From CAWGCA01 sp963820955 (GTDB lineage Bacteria > Pseudomonadota > Gammaproteobacteria > Chromatiales > Chromatiaceae): DNA of 64,000 nucleotides. Every line of letters begins with the position of its first letter. The stretch's first letter is position 1. The notes beneath the pieces were generated by a model, which searched no databases, was not told the origin of the DNA, and saw only the letters and a list, made by a program, of their open reading frames with translations. Shown here piece after piece: positions 33,687 through 43,498 of the stretch. The stretch spans positions 20,445-84,444 of the forward strand of contig CAWGCA010000053.1 of assembly GCA_963820955.1 (NCBI GenBank), written 5' to 3'. The translations under genes and the position numbers were made by a program.

Positions 33687-35238
33687 TACAGCAGTTCTTT
33701 CCATTGCGTTTGGCCTTATAAAGGGCCTTATCCGCCCGGTCGAATACTGCCTCCGGGGTATCGCCCTGCCGGAATTCACTGAGACCGCATGAGATGGTCA
33801 CTTCCACTTTCTTGCCCCCGGAGTGAAAGCCACTCTCGCGTATCTCGTTGCGGGTATCGTTGGCCAGGCGCAGCGCCCCTTTGAGATCGACCCCGGCCAG
33901 GAGCATGATAAACTCCTCCCCGCCGTAACGGGCCACCAAATCGGTCTCTCTCCGCTCACGCCTCAACAGCTGACCAATCACCCGCAGCGCCTTGTCTCCA
34001 GAGCTGTGTCCGAACCGGTCGTTGATCCGTTTGAAATCATCGATATCCCAAACCAGCAGCGAAAGTGGCTCCTGAAACCGCCTCCAACGGGCAAACTCCT
34101 GGCGCAGGCGCTCTTCATAGGCCAACCGGTTAGGCAAGCCGGTCACGGTGTCGGTGGTAGCTCGATGATGGGCATCGGCCATCTTGCGTTGCAACTCGTC
34201 GGTCTCACCCTCGACCTCACCCAGGCGTTCCCGCAACCGCTGCTCCACCTCTGCCGCCTGACGGTGACGCTCCGCTTCCGCCGCGACATGGGACTCGACG
34301 TGCTCATGAATAGCGTCCAGATGTCGATTGATATGGCTCGTCATCTGTTGAAGACTGGTGGCACTGCGCATGCTCTGCTGTATCCCGCCGACCTGGGTCT
34401 TGACGGTTTCGCTCAATTCATCACCGCTTGCCAGTGACTGTTGATGACGGTCCTGACTGCTGCTTACGTGCTGGTCTATCTCCTGCAACCGGGAGGTCAG
34501 TTGCTGCAGAAAACCTTCCGTCGCCTGCATTTCCGATTGCACATCACCCAGTGTGGATGACATCAGGTGGGTCAGATTTCGGATTACCTCCGTCCAGGCC
34601 GTGGGCTCCGCATCCTTCCCCAGCCGTTCTGCCAGCTGCGCAATATCTTCGCTGAGCTGCCCCGGCCAACTCAGCTCCTCCAGCAGACTCAGCAACAGTT
34701 GGTTGGGCGGGGAGTCGTTGCCAGACTCGGCGGCGGCCTCCTTGTCGCTAAAGAAACGACCGAAAAGCCCCGATGAGCGACCCTCCGAGACTCGCTCCGA
34801 GCCGATCAGTCGGAGCAGTTCGTCCAGCTGATCATCTGTCACCTTTTCCGGCGCCGCGAGCATCTCAGCACCCAACTTCTGCAGACGGCGCCCCCTGCTG
34901 CCATTCAAACGGGTCTGCTCAAGTAATCGCCGGAACAGTTCCTGGCCACTATTTTCCACCTGGCCACCCGGTTCGCCACCGGCCCTGATCAGGGCCTCCG
35001 ACAGAGCGTTGAGCTGTTCCTCGAGATCGGGGTGGACGCCCTTGCGAATGGCGTCGCGCAGCCTTTTTAGATGGGGATCCAGCACCGGATCGAGGCCGCC
35101 CGCGGCCAGTGTCAGACGGATAATGGTACGGCAAAGGAGCTGTTCGACCTGCTGGTATCCGCTCTTCTCTGCGGCCTGTTGTTCCGCAAGCTCCAGGTAG
35201 CGCGACTTCCAGTCCTGTAGCTTGGTCACCTCACTCAT
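33676..35238 (-). CDS. GGDEF diguanylate cyclase, DgcH-like
   Basis: This 520-residue cytosolic protein has a long N-terminal helical region (about 1-340) with coiled-coil character, including heptad-like stretches around residues 225-340. A C-terminal GGDEF domain follows with the active motif GGEEF near residue 438 and an I-site RETD five residues before it, so product inhibition by c-di-GMP is expected. It should make c-di-GMP from two GTP. Its start overlaps the stop of the EEP gene by one base (TGATG). The order cytochrome c4, dsbA, EEP, GGDEF is as I recall in Pseudomonas, where the last gene is dgcH. Confidence 0.9.
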   Translation of the reverse strand: MSEVTKLQDWKSRYLELAEQQAAEKSGYQQVEQLLCRTIIRLTLAAGGLDPVLDPHLKRLRDAIRKGVHPDLEEQLNALSEALIRAGGEPGGQVENSGQELFRRLLEQTRLNGSRGRRLQKLGAEMLAAPEKVTDDQLDELLRLIGSERVSEGRSSGLFGRFFSDKEAAAESGNDSPPNQLLLSLLEELSWPGQLSEDIAQLAERLGKDAEPTAWTEVIRNLTHLMSSTLGDVQSEMQATEGFLQQLTSRLQEIDQHVSSSQDRHQQSLASGDELSETVKTQVGGIQQSMRSATSLQQMTSHINRHLDAIHEHVESHVAAEAERHRQAAEVEQRLRERLGEVEGETDELQRKMADAHHRATTDTVTGLPNRLAYEERLRQEFARWRRFQEPLSLLVWDIDDFKRINDRFGHSSGDKALRVIGQLLRRERRETDLVARYGGEEFIMLLAGVDLKGALRLANDTRNEIRESGFHSGGKKVEVTISCGLSEFRQGDTPEAVFDRADKALYKAKRNGKNCCISL

Positions 35239-36005
35239 CAGGCTGCCAGTTTCATCCCTTTTGGTACCAGTACATCTATACCAATGGGCAGGTGATCCGA
35301 CAGCGGGTAATCCACCACCCGCGCGTTTTCAACCAGCAGGGAATTGGAGACCAGGATGTGGTCAATCTTCTTCATCGGTCGCCAGCTGGGAAAGGTAGAC
35401 TTGTTGCAGGCCGATTCCCGCAAATCGATGCGCCGCATCAGCAACTCTATTTCCCGCGAGTCACAGCTGCAATTCAGGTCGCCCATGATCACTACATGGG
35501 GAAGGTCCTGCATTAGTTCTGCCAAAAAGTGGACCTGGCGTAAACGGGCACGCCGGCCGAGGGCGAGGTGCAGAATACAGACCGTTAGACCCTCGACTCC
35601 TCCGAAATGGCACAGAATCGCCCCTCTGCCAGGCAAACCCGGCAGCCGGTGCTCACTCACCCGCGCAGGCCTTACCCGGCTCAGGACACCGTTGCTGTGC
35701 TGCGCCAGTTTCCCCAGGCTGCGATTGATCTGCTTGTACCAGAAAGGGAATGCGGCCCGATGAGCCAGGTATTCGGTCTGATCCAGGAAACCGCTGCGAA
35801 GACTGCCGGAATCCACCTCCTGCAAACCGACGATATCGTACTGGTGAATCATACCGGCAATTAGGTTTAGATTGAGCTGTCGCTCGCGGTGGGGCAGCAC
35901 GTGTTTCCAGCCCTGAGTCAGGTACTGGCGATAGCGCTGAGTATCAACACCTGCTTGAATGTTGTAACTCAGCAATCTGAGTCGTTGGTAGTCGCTGTTT
36001 TCCAC
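35238..36005 (-). CDS. Endonuclease/exonuclease/phosphatase (EEP) family protein
   Basis: This is a 255-residue metal-dependent phosphoesterase. EEP motifs are in order: LLSYNIQAG, DIVGLQEVDSG (catalytic Glu), VVIMGDLNC (Asp-Leu-Asn), KKIDHILVS and the terminal LSDHLPI (Asp-His). No signal peptide or membrane segment is seen. The substrate could be nucleic acid or a phospho-lipid or -metabolite; the sequence does not decide. It is coupled to the GGDEF gene downstream and lies 84 bp after dsbA. Confidence 0.88.
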   Translation of the reverse strand: MENSDYQRLRLLSYNIQAGVDTQRYRQYLTQGWKHVLPHRERQLNLNLIAGMIHQYDIVGLQEVDSGSLRSGFLDQTEYLAHRAAFPFWYKQINRSLGKLAQHSNGVLSRVRPARVSEHRLPGLPGRGAILCHFGGVEGLTVCILHLALGRRARLRQVHFLAELMQDLPHVVIMGDLNCSCDSREIELLMRRIDLRESACNKSTFPSWRPMKKIDHILVSNSLLVENARVVDYPLSDHLPIGIDVLVPKGMKLAA

Positions 36006-36089
36006 CCCTTAGCTTCCCTTGTCCGCCAAATACCTGCAGAAAAAATCCTTGCTTCAGACGGACCCTGCACTTCCAATTATAGGAAGAAG

Positions 36090-36746
36090 TCAGCGCGTTG
36101 CCGCCTCTGCCCCCTTCTTCTTCTCTTCCTCCACCCGCTGAATGAGGTAATCCGTCACTTCCATCGTAGTGCTGCCGCCCAGACCGGTGGTACGGTACTT
36201 CCCATCCACCACGATGGCGGGCACACCGCTCACATCGAAACGCTGGGCCAGCACCGCCGCCCGTCTGGCCTGGGTCTGCACCGCGAATGACTGCATCGCC
36301 TTACGGTAGGCCTCCAGATCGATTTTCTGCTCGTCCAGGAAGGCTTCCATGTCTTTCTGGGTCTTCAACTGCCGATCCTCGTCATGAATGACGCGGAAGA
36401 TCTTCTCGTGCAACTCATCCTCCACCCCCATCAGCCGAAGTGCATAATAAGTCTTGGCATGCAGCACCACATCCTCTCGAGGGAACATGGCGGGCACTCG
36501 ATCAAATTCTATATTGTCGGGCTTTTTCTCGAGCCAGCCATTCAGATGGGGTTCCAGGGTGTAGCAGTGGGGACAGGCATACCAGAAAAACTCCAGCACC
36601 TGCACCCGATCACCCTCGGCGCCCGGCTGCGGCGGAATCACTTCGAAATAGTGCAACTCTTCCTCGAACGCCTGTTCTGCGGCGATCACCGCAACCAGCG
36701 GCAACGACAACAGCAGGAAACCCAGCGCAACAACACTTTTCTTCAT
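36090..36746 (-). CDS. dsbA: Thiol:disulfide interchange protein DsbA
   Basis: This 218-residue periplasmic oxidase has a signal peptide (LLLSLPLVAVIAA) and the thioredoxin-fold active site FFWYACPHCYTLEPHL, with the CPHC pair near residues 58-61. The cis-Pro loop SGVPAIVVDGKYR is present. It introduces disulfides into exported proteins and is re-oxidised by DsbB, which is not in this window. Several exported Cys-containing proteins encoded here would be clients. It sits between the cytochrome c4 and EEP genes. Confidence 0.95.
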   Translation of the reverse strand: MKKSVVALGFLLLSLPLVAVIAAEQAFEEELHYFEVIPPQPGAEGDRVQVLEFFWYACPHCYTLEPHLNGWLEKKPDNIEFDRVPAMFPREDVVLHAKTYYALRLMGVEDELHEKIFRVIHDEDRQLKTQKDMEAFLDEQKIDLEAYRKAMQSFAVQTQARRAAVLAQRFDVSGVPAIVVDGKYRTTGLGGSTTMEVTDYLIQRVEEEKKKGAEAATR

Positions 36747-36980
36747 TATTTCACCTCAATGGCTATTTTTACGGCCCTATAACAAGCAACTTGAGTCTAA
36801 CACGAGTATCGGGGACAAAGGGTCTGCTGGCGCACAACTCCAGCCTGCCAGGCAGCAATGCTTCCCAACTGTCGTCCGGATTGTCGTGAAAGGGTAGTAT
36901 TCGGACAGATACAACCGCCAAGGGTTCAGCAGAATGCCTTAACCAGTGGGCGCCGATCCCAGAATTATCTGCTCATGAAT

Positions 36981-37008
36981 GAAAAAGGGCAGTCCGGAGA
37001 CTGCCCTT
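36981..37008 (-). terminator. Terminator after the cytochrome c4 gene
   Basis: A perfect 10-base stem AAGGGCAGTC/GACTGCCCTT around a 4-base loop; reading leftward it is followed by a T run (TTTTTC). It lies 31 bases beyond the cytochrome stop and separates that gene from dsbA. Confidence 0.85.
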
Positions 37009-37039
37009 CTGGAACCTTTATCGAGGCTGTTTAGACCGT

Positions 37040-37645
37040 TTAACGCAGCCCCTGGATATACTGCGCTACCGCAGCTATCTCCGCATCCGTCATTTTGGCC
37101 GCCACTCCCTGCATCATCGCATTGGCATCGTTGGCACGGGCAGCAGAGCGAAAGTCTTTCAGCGTCTGCTCCAGATAGGCCGCATGTTGGCCGCTGATAC
37201 GAGGGAAGAGCGCAGAGGGATTTCCGACGCCGTCAGGGCCATGACAGGCCATGCAGGCAGCAACACCACTGCTGGCGTTGCCGGCCCGATAGAGCTGCTC
37301 ACCCAGTGTCACCTGGTCTTTTGCAGCGGTGCCCGAATTCTGTGTCTGACTGCTGAAATAAGCCGCCAGATTCTCCACATCCTGGTCGTTGAGCGGGGCA
37401 ACCATCGGGGCCATCAGATCATTTTTACGGGCACCCGATTTAAAATCGTGTAACTGCTTGCGAATATAGCTGGAATGCTGCCCCGCCAGTTTAGGCCAGA
37501 TCGGATTGGGACTGTTGCCATCCGGGCCGTGACAGGCCATGCAAGTGACAGACTTCTCCTTGCCCGCCGCCGCATCACCGGCAGCCTGCACTCCGGTCAC
37601 TGCCATAGCCAAGGTAATCGAAACCGAAACGAGCCATTTGTTCAT
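37040..37645 (-). CDS. Dihaem cytochrome c4
   Basis: This 201-residue exported protein is made of two homologous class-I cytochrome domains. Each has a haem site: CMACHGPDGNSP at 35-39 and CMACHGPDGVGN in the second half. Distal Met candidates are in DLMAPMVAPL and NAMMQGVAAKM. A cleavable signal peptide ends near VQAAGDA. Cytochrome c4 carries electrons from the bc1 complex to terminal oxidases in the periplasm. A strong terminator follows, so it is monocistronic despite neighbouring dsbA. Confidence 0.95.
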   Translation of the reverse strand: MNKWLVSVSITLAMAVTGVQAAGDAAAGKEKSVTCMACHGPDGNSPNPIWPKLAGQHSSYIRKQLHDFKSGARKNDLMAPMVAPLNDQDVENLAAYFSSQTQNSGTAAKDQVTLGEQLYRAGNASSGVAACMACHGPDGVGNPSALFPRISGQHAAYLEQTLKDFRSAARANDANAMMQGVAAKMTDAEIAAVAQYIQGLR

Positions 37646-37846
37646 AAGTCAAAACCTGCTGCAATGGACAGAGAAAGCCTGCCGTCAAAGACCTTGTTCA
37701 GCCGTAATCCCCAGTCGCTATCGCCAGCCGCATCTCAAGCAGCCTGACGCCTGCTAAGGGGCGCGAAAAAGCCGTAAATATATACCAGAATGGCGTCTCT
37801 CCGGTCAAATCAGCGCTGCTTATAGCAGGCTAATTCACTCCCTCTG

Positions 37847-40800
37847 TTAGCCGGGTTCCTGGCCGCCTATACCCCCGCCGCGGAAGGCCACTCCGGGATC
37901 GATGGAACGCAGATGCAGATCCCGCTGGGGAAAGGGGATCTCGATACCGGCTTCCCGCAGGGCCTTGTCAAGGGCCATATGCAGATCGTGCTTCAGGGGC
38001 ATGCGCTTGATGCGCTCCCGCACGAAGACGCGAATCTGGAAATCGAGGGAACTCTCCCCGAAGCCGACGAAAAAGACCGTGGGGTTGGGGTCGTCCAGTA
38101 CTTCCGGGTGGTCATGGATAAGGTCCGTCATAATGCGGTGGGCCTTTTCGGTATCCGAACCATAGGCGATGCCCACATCGATCACGATCCGGGTAACCGG
38201 ATCCGACAGGGTCCAGTTGATCAGTGGATCGGTGACGAAGCTCTTGTTGGGAACCACCAGTTCCTTATTGTCGAAATCGGTGATGGTGGTGGCACGGATG
38301 CGTATACGGGAGACTGTGCCGCTGATTTCGCCGACCGTCACCGTGTCGCCGATACGAATGGGACGCTCGAACAATATCATCAGGCCGGAGATAAAGTTGG
38401 CGAAGATCTCCTGCAGGCCAAAACCCAGCCCCACGCCCATGGCCGCCACCAGCCACTGCACATCACCCCAACTCACCCCGATCGTACTGATGGTGACCAG
38501 AACACCGGTGGTATAGATCAGGTAGCGGCTGACCTTGGTGACCGCATAGCGGCTGCCTGGCTCCACTGCCAGGGGTTCCAGTATCGAGATCTCCATTAGA
38601 CCAGGGAGATTCCTGCCTGCAACCAGCATAAACAGGATCACCATGAGCGCCAGCCCGAGATCGGATGCCGACACCGGGACCAGCGCCTGCTTGCCCGCCA
38701 CCTCGTGGGAGTACTCCCACAGCACCTGCTCGTCCAGATGTCCAAAGGCAGGGAGCAGCTGTGACCAGATGAGGTAGATACCAACCCCGGCGAGCAGCAA
38801 TATGGCCAGACGCAGCAGGCGGCGGGTCTGCTCGTTGATGGTGTCCAGCTCGATCGCCTCCAGTTCCGGCTGTTCGAGCAGGCTCTCACCCGCGGCCTCG
38901 GCTGCCTCCTTGGCCGCCCTCGACTCCAGGACCGCCTGGCGTTTGGCTCGGGCGCGACTCAGGGCCAGACGACGTTCCGCCACCAGCAGTCCGCGTTCGG
39001 CCAGGTGGTAGAGCAACAACAACGACACAACGACATAGGCGGTATACAGGCCAAGTGTCAGAAAACGAACGGCTGTGTAGAAATAGCCTTCGAATGTCAG
39101 CACTATCAACGCCAGGCCGATCAGCAGCGTCAGCGGGTACCAGAGAAGGTGCACAGACCAGCCTGAAGCCGGTCGTATCAGAGCGCCGCTCCAGGGATTC
39201 AGTATGCGGTGGCCGAACCAGGCAACGACCAAAATACCCAGAATAGCGGGCATCCGCCCAAGGTTATCCCGATAGGAGGGATCGGACGAGAATTCGGCAA
39301 TCGCGCCCACCGTGAACAGGGGAAAGGACAACAACAGTAACCAGCCCAGGTTCGGTCTCAACAGCCGAATAGTCTGTTCAGACCAGCCGAAATGGACCTG
39401 AGCAAGCCCCCCCGGGATGAGCAGGTAACGGACCACTTGCAGCAGCAGCAGATAGCGCGCAGTTCGAAACAGCGCGTCGCCAATGGCGTCCACAAAGGGA
39501 TCCGGGCCGGCCTTTATCAGCCAGGAGATGGTTACCAGAAATATAAACCACGGAAGCGCCAGCAGCAGGGTGATGACCAGGGCCTCCAGGGTAAGGAGGA
39601 AACTGTCATGCCGAACGTTACCCACCAGGGGTACCATTTCCGCCAGTCTTCGCTGCATTCGGCGCCGGCTGGCCAGCAGGAACAAAAACAATGCCCCCAG
39701 CGCCATGGACTTGAACGGATGTTTTGACAGACCGGCAGCTATCCCACTCATCGGGCCGGCCCAGGTCTCTGCCTTGAACAACTCTTCCAGACCCTTTGCC
39801 ACTGCTGGAATAATTGTTATGTCGATCGGCGAAGCGTTGGGCATCCAGACCAGGTTCGAGTCGAGCAATTCGGCATATAGGGTTACTTTGACAATCAGCT
39901 GGCGCTGAGCCAGCTCCAGATCACCCAATACTCTCTCGTATCGCCCATAGGTAGCTGCCAGGCTCTGAAGCAGTTCGGTCCGGCCCTGGAGCAGTTGTTC
40001 TGCCTCAATCTTCAACGCCAGCTGCTGAGCCGGATCGAGCGCATCGACGGCGCTGAGCGCCGCTTCCGAATACAGCCCCTGCTGCAACAGTTGCTGTTGC
40101 TGATCCTCGATCCGAAACTGCTCCAGGCGCGCATCCGCGATATAGTTTTGGATCTCCGTTGCCCGTTTTTTCAATCGTTTCACATCCGGCAGACCCTTAC
40201 GCTGGGTGCGCAGCAGTTTCCCCAGTACCTCATCAACACCGACGATCTCCAACCGCTGCCGGGCCTGTTCCAGCTCCTGTTCCAGTGATTTGAGCCGTTG
40301 GTTGAGCTGTTCTTTCTCCTTGGTCGCCTGCTCCAGCGTACGGGTCAGGATTCCAAGCCTGCCGCTCAGCACCGAGTTCTGTTCCGCCGCCGACTGGATC
40401 AGGGGATGCTTACCCGACGCCTCCCGCTTCACCTCGGCTGCAGTTTCCAGGGCCTGGGCTGCCTCGGCACTGCGTGTTTCATTCAACAATTGCTGCAGCT
40501 TTAGGACCCTGAGGTCGACCTCTTTAAACTTTTGCTTGGCCACTTCGATCTGAACGTTGATCAGATCCATCCTGGGGGCATGACTCAATCGTTCCAGTTG
40601 CAGCCGCCTGAGCCGGCTTTTCAGGGCCTGGCCGGTCGCCTGCAGGGAGACGCTCAGTGCTGCCTCCTGCACATTGAGCCCCTGGCCGGCCTTCATATCC
40701 CGCAATTGGGTCTCCAGTTCCACGATTTTCAGCTTGGTATCGGCTACCTGCTGGATCACCTGATCGGGCAGCAACCGCTCGCTGGCCAGGTTCGCCTCCA

Positions 40801-41305
40801 ACTCCGACAGTTTGCCCTGTATCACCCCCCGGTCGGCCTGGGCCTGATCCAGCTGCTGCTCCAACGCGGTGAGGCTGAGCTCGCCTATGTCGGGGGCAGA
40901 GACCTGCAGGGATTCCGTAACCTGCTGCAAAGCGGCCTCCAGCTCGGCCTTGCGTTCGGCTGCATTATCTATCGACTGTCGAAAGCGGGTGGCCGCTGCC
41001 TCATCGCTCTGGGCCTCCTTCAACTGAAGCAGTGCAGATTGATAGTAGTCCAGCGCCTCTTTTTCCCCTGCATTCGGCACCGTCAACGACTCGAGTTCTG
41101 CGACCTTCGCCTCGATCGCTTTGCTGTCCAGGCTCTCCAGGCTCAATGGCATAACCGGGGCCAGGGTATTCCCTGGCTCCTCCTCGGCCAGGGCGCAATA
41201 AGGCAGCAACAGCAGAGTCAACACAGCAATCAAGTTCAGAACAGGAATGCGGGTAGTTAAAACGGTGTTACGGGGTATCAAAACGGGTTGCCTCTTTTCG
41301 TCCAT
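37847..41305 (-). CDS. mscK: Mechanosensitive channel, MscK/KefA-type
   Basis: This is a 1152-residue inner-membrane protein. After a signal peptide (VLTLLLLPYCALAEEEPG), about 450 residues of periplasmic coiled coil with many Gln/Leu heptads precede a set of roughly ten membrane helices. The C-terminal MscS pore domain contains VAAMGVGLGFGLQEIFANFISGLMILFERPIRIGDTVTVG and the soluble beta domain (GTVSRIRIRATTITDFDNKELVVPN). It opens under membrane tension during hypo-osmotic shock. The length is close to E. coli MscK (1120). The gene stands alone and is divergent from the prenyltransferase gene. Confidence 0.93.
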   Translation of the reverse strand: MDEKRQPVLIPRNTVLTTRIPVLNLIAVLTLLLLPYCALAEEEPGNTLAPVMPLSLESLDSKAIEAKVAELESLTVPNAGEKEALDYYQSALLQLKEAQSDEAAATRFRQSIDNAAERKAELEAALQQVTESLQVSAPDIGELSLTALEQQLDQAQADRGVIQGKLSELEANLASERLLPDQVIQQVADTKLKIVELETQLRDMKAGQGLNVQEAALSVSLQATGQALKSRLRRLQLERLSHAPRMDLINVQIEVAKQKFKEVDLRVLKLQQLLNETRSAEAAQALETAAEVKREASGKHPLIQSAAEQNSVLSGRLGILTRTLEQATKEKEQLNQRLKSLEQELEQARQRLEIVGVDEVLGKLLRTQRKGLPDVKRLKKRATEIQNYIADARLEQFRIEDQQQQLLQQGLYSEAALSAVDALDPAQQLALKIEAEQLLQGRTELLQSLAATYGRYERVLGDLELAQRQLIVKVTLYAELLDSNLVWMPNASPIDITIIPAVAKGLEELFKAETWAGPMSGIAAGLSKHPFKSMALGALFLFLLASRRRMQRRLAEMVPLVGNVRHDSFLLTLEALVITLLLALPWFIFLVTISWLIKAGPDPFVDAIGDALFRTARYLLLLQVVRYLLIPGGLAQVHFGWSEQTIRLLRPNLGWLLLLSFPLFTVGAIAEFSSDPSYRDNLGRMPAILGILVVAWFGHRILNPWSGALIRPASGWSVHLLWYPLTLLIGLALIVLTFEGYFYTAVRFLTLGLYTAYVVVSLLLLYHLAERGLLVAERRLALSRARAKRQAVLESRAAKEAAEAAGESLLEQPELEAIELDTINEQTRRLLRLAILLLAGVGIYLIWSQLLPAFGHLDEQVLWEYSHEVAGKQALVPVSASDLGLALMVILFMLVAGRNLPGLMEISILEPLAVEPGSRYAVTKVSRYLIYTTGVLVTISTIGVSWGDVQWLVAAMGVGLGFGLQEIFANFISGLMILFERPIRIGDTVTVGEISGTVSRIRIRATTITDFDNKELVVPNKSFVTDPLINWTLSDPVTRIVIDVGIAYGSDTEKAHRIMTDLIHDHPEVLDDPNPTVFFVGFGESSLDFQIRVFVRERIKRMPLKHDLHMALDKALREAGIEIPFPQRDLHLRSIDPGVAFRGGGIGGQEPG

Positions 41306-41465
41306 CTGACGGGTGTTGAAAAGAATAACAAACCCTGGCCCGAAGGAGTGTGCTTTTCGGTAGAATGCGAAACCCTATGCAACGGACATTACCCCCCCTA
41401 AGCCCGATCAACGGGAATCCAGATCCTCGTCCTAAGACCGGCACCCGATTGTTCACCGGTCGCCC

Positions 41466-42338
41466 ATGAGTCGGATCAGGCTCTGGCTCCTGGCTATCCG
41501 TCCACGGACCCTGGGAATTTCGGTTGCGCCGGTGATCACCGGCAGCAGTCTCGCCTGGGCAGAGACCTCGCACCTGGCCTGGCTGCCGGCACTGGCCGCC
41601 CTGGCGGCGGCGCTGCTGATCCAGATAGGGACCAACCTGCACAACGATGCCGTTGACTTTGAACGGGGAGCGGACACGCCCCAGCGCCTCGGACCGCCAC
41701 GCGCGACGGCCCAGGGCTGGTTTCCCGCGACCGAGGTCAAAAGGGCGGCCCATCTCAGTTTTGGCCTGGCCTTCCTGACGGGCATCTATCTGGCCTGGAT
41801 CGGCGGCCTGCCCATCGTCGTCATCGGCCTGCTGTCGCTGGTCGCCGGCTATGCTTATACCAGTGGCCCAAAACCCATCGCCTACTCTGCCGCGGGAGAG
41901 TTCTTCGTGTTCCTCTTCTTCGGTCTGGCCGCCGTCATGGGCAGTTACTATCTGCAGCGTGCGACCCTCTCTCTGAATGTACTCCTGGCCGGTTGCGCCA
42001 TCGGCTCCCTGGCTGCAGCAGTGCTGCTGGTGAACAATTACCGTGACCTGGATACAGACGAAAAAGCCGGCAAACTGACCCTGGCCCATTATCTGGGGCG
42101 CAACAAATCTCGCTGGTTGTACAGCCTGCTGCTGCTGCCACCATTTGCCCTGCCGCTTCTGCTTGCAGACCTCAGCCAGGGTCCCTGGCTGGTACTGGCC
42201 GCCCTTCCTTTCGCCCTGCTGCTGTCATATCGCTTCAACACCACCCCACCGGGGGTGGGATTCAACCGGATCCTGGCTCACACTGCCCGCCTGCAGCTGG
42301 TCTACAGTCTGTTTTTCAGTGCCGGCCTTATCTTCTGA
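41466..42338 (+). CDS. menA: UbiA-superfamily prenyltransferase, MenA-like
   Basis: This 290-residue polytopic enzyme has the two Asp-rich motifs of UbiA prenyltransferases: NLHNDAVDFERGAD near residue 57 and NNYRDLDTDEKAGKLTLA near residue 190. The IRPRTLGISVAPVITGSSLAW start is characteristic of 1,4-dihydroxy-2-naphthoate octaprenyltransferase, the membrane step of menaquinone synthesis. Eight to nine helices are predicted. The motifs favour MenA over UbiA. No other men gene lies in the window, so the assignment rests on family resemblance. It is divergent from mscK across 160 bp. Confidence 0.87.
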   Translation: MSRIRLWLLAIRPRTLGISVAPVITGSSLAWAETSHLAWLPALAALAAALLIQIGTNLHNDAVDFERGADTPQRLGPPRATAQGWFPATEVKRAAHLSFGLAFLTGIYLAWIGGLPIVVIGLLSLVAGYAYTSGPKPIAYSAAGEFFVFLFFGLAAVMGSYYLQRATLSLNVLLAGCAIGSLAAAVLLVNNYRDLDTDEKAGKLTLAHYLGRNKSRWLYSLLLLPPFALPLLLADLSQGPWLVLAALPFALLLSYRFNTTPPGVGFNRILAHTARLQLVYSLFFSAGLIF

Positions 42339-42397
42339 CAACACCCGCTGCCGACCCGACCTCAGCCCGGGACGGCAGCGGGTCTACTACAGGACCT

Positions 42398-42991
42398 TTA
42401 CCAACGCCGACAGGGGTGACTGCCAGGCGCGAACCCACCCGGCATCGGTGCCCCATAACCACGAACCGCTCTGTCCTCAACGGGCGCAGCGAAAGGGGAC
42501 TGACCCATCGGGTAACCCTGCGCTGCCCGAAAGGCATGGCGTTCACCACGGGTCTGCTGAAACTCCTGCTCCGTAATCACGCCATTCCCATCACGATCAA
42601 AATCACTGAAAGACGGCGGTCCCTGTCGCTCCCCGGGGTTGGCCCGACCTGGACGCGGCCGCATCGACGGTCGCTGTGCGAAACGCTGCTGCATATGGAG
42701 GGCATGACCGGCGGTCAGTTCCTTCTCATTGAGGTAGCCGTCGTCATTGCTATCCATGCTCTCGAAGGTCGGAGCCTTACCCTGGTTGCGCAGCATCCGG
42801 CCTTCTTTGGCCCGGGCGGCCCAACGCGCCTCCCGCGCGCGATAAAACTCCTCCTGACTCACCTTGCCGTCTGCATCGGTATCGTACACGCCCATTGGCA
42901 TAGGCCCCGGCGGCATGGCTGCCGCACTGCCGGCACCCAGAACAGCGGCTCCAAGCAGCGCCAGTACGAATCGGTAATTGCTGGTATTCAT
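42398..42991 (-). CDS. Exported EF-hand calcium-binding protein
   Basis: ATG at 42989-42991 gives 197 residues with a signal peptide (FVLALLGAAVLGAGSAAA). Three EF-hand loops are recognisable: DTDADGKVSQEE near 35, DSNDDGYLNEKE near 78 and DRDGNGVITEQE near 130, each with Asp at positions 1, 3 and 5 and Glu at 12. The linkers are rich in Arg, Met and Pro, and the C-terminal 50 residues are Pro/Gly-rich. It should bind Ca2+ in the periplasm. The target is unknown. An earlier start adds five residues and is less likely. Confidence 0.85.
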   Translation of the reverse strand: MNTSNYRFVLALLGAAVLGAGSAAAMPPGPMPMGVYDTDADGKVSQEEFYRAREARWAARAKEGRMLRNQGKAPTFESMDSNDDGYLNEKELTAGHALHMQQRFAQRPSMRPRPGRANPGERQGPPSFSDFDRDGNGVITEQEFQQTRGERHAFRAAQGYPMGQSPFAAPVEDRAVRGYGAPMPGGFAPGSHPCRRW

Positions 42992-43128
42992 GCTATTTCT
43001 CCACAACTATCAGGTCAAGATGCCGTTCTCCCTTGTGCCCTTGATCCGGTGAATATAGGGTAGACTTCCTGTTCCCCATTCGTTATCTGGAAGAATACAA
43101 GAGATAGCTGAATCCAAGCTGAAAAACG

Positions 43129-43386
43129 ATGCGTATTTACATGCAGACACAGTATGTCGCGGAACAACCGCTCCGGTTCTACCAACTCCAACTGCAACCG
43201 GACCTGCTCGGGGGCTGGACACTGGTGCGGGAGTCCGGTCTCCAAGGGAGACGAGGCCAGGTAACCAAAGAGTACTTCGAACAGCGGGAAGATGCGGAAC
43301 AGATGCTGATGCGGCGACGCGATATGCAACTGAGGCGAGGTTATCGCGTGGTGTTTCGGGAGGGAATCCTGGGCGAGGGAGAATAG
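43129..43386 (+). CDS. Stand-alone WGR-domain protein, 85 aa
   Basis: Almost the whole protein is one WGR domain: a strand (RFYQLQLQPDLLGGWTLVRESG), a Gly-Arg segment (GRRGQVTKEYF) and a helix-strand ending (AEQMLMRRRDMQLRRGYRVV). WGR domains bind nucleic acid ends in PARPs and occur in some bacterial DNA-modification proteins. Single-domain versions like this one have no established role. It is basic and probably cytosolic. It is convergent with the PCu(A)C gene, with a hairpin between. Confidence 0.75.
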   Translation: MRIYMQTQYVAEQPLRFYQLQLQPDLLGGWTLVRESGLQGRRGQVTKEYFEQREDAEQMLMRRRDMQLRRGYRVVFREGILGEGE

Positions 43387-43404
43387 CGGAGCGCTGGAAA
43401 CAGG

Positions 43405-43445
43405 CCCTAAAAAGCATGCCTGAAGCGGCGCCGCCGCTTCAGGCA
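43405..43445 (-). terminator. Strong hairpin between the WGR and PCu(A)C genes
   Basis: The 13-base perfect stem TGCCTGAAGCGGC/GCCGCTTCAGGCA lies at 43417-43445 with a 3-base loop. Leftward it is followed by TGCTTTTTAGG, so it should terminate the leftward PCu(A)C transcript. Rightward there is no T run. Confidence 0.75.
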
Positions 43446-43498
43446 CGTATTACGGAGTATCCCTACCCTGCAAAAGAGATGAGGGGAAAGCCGGGCTT

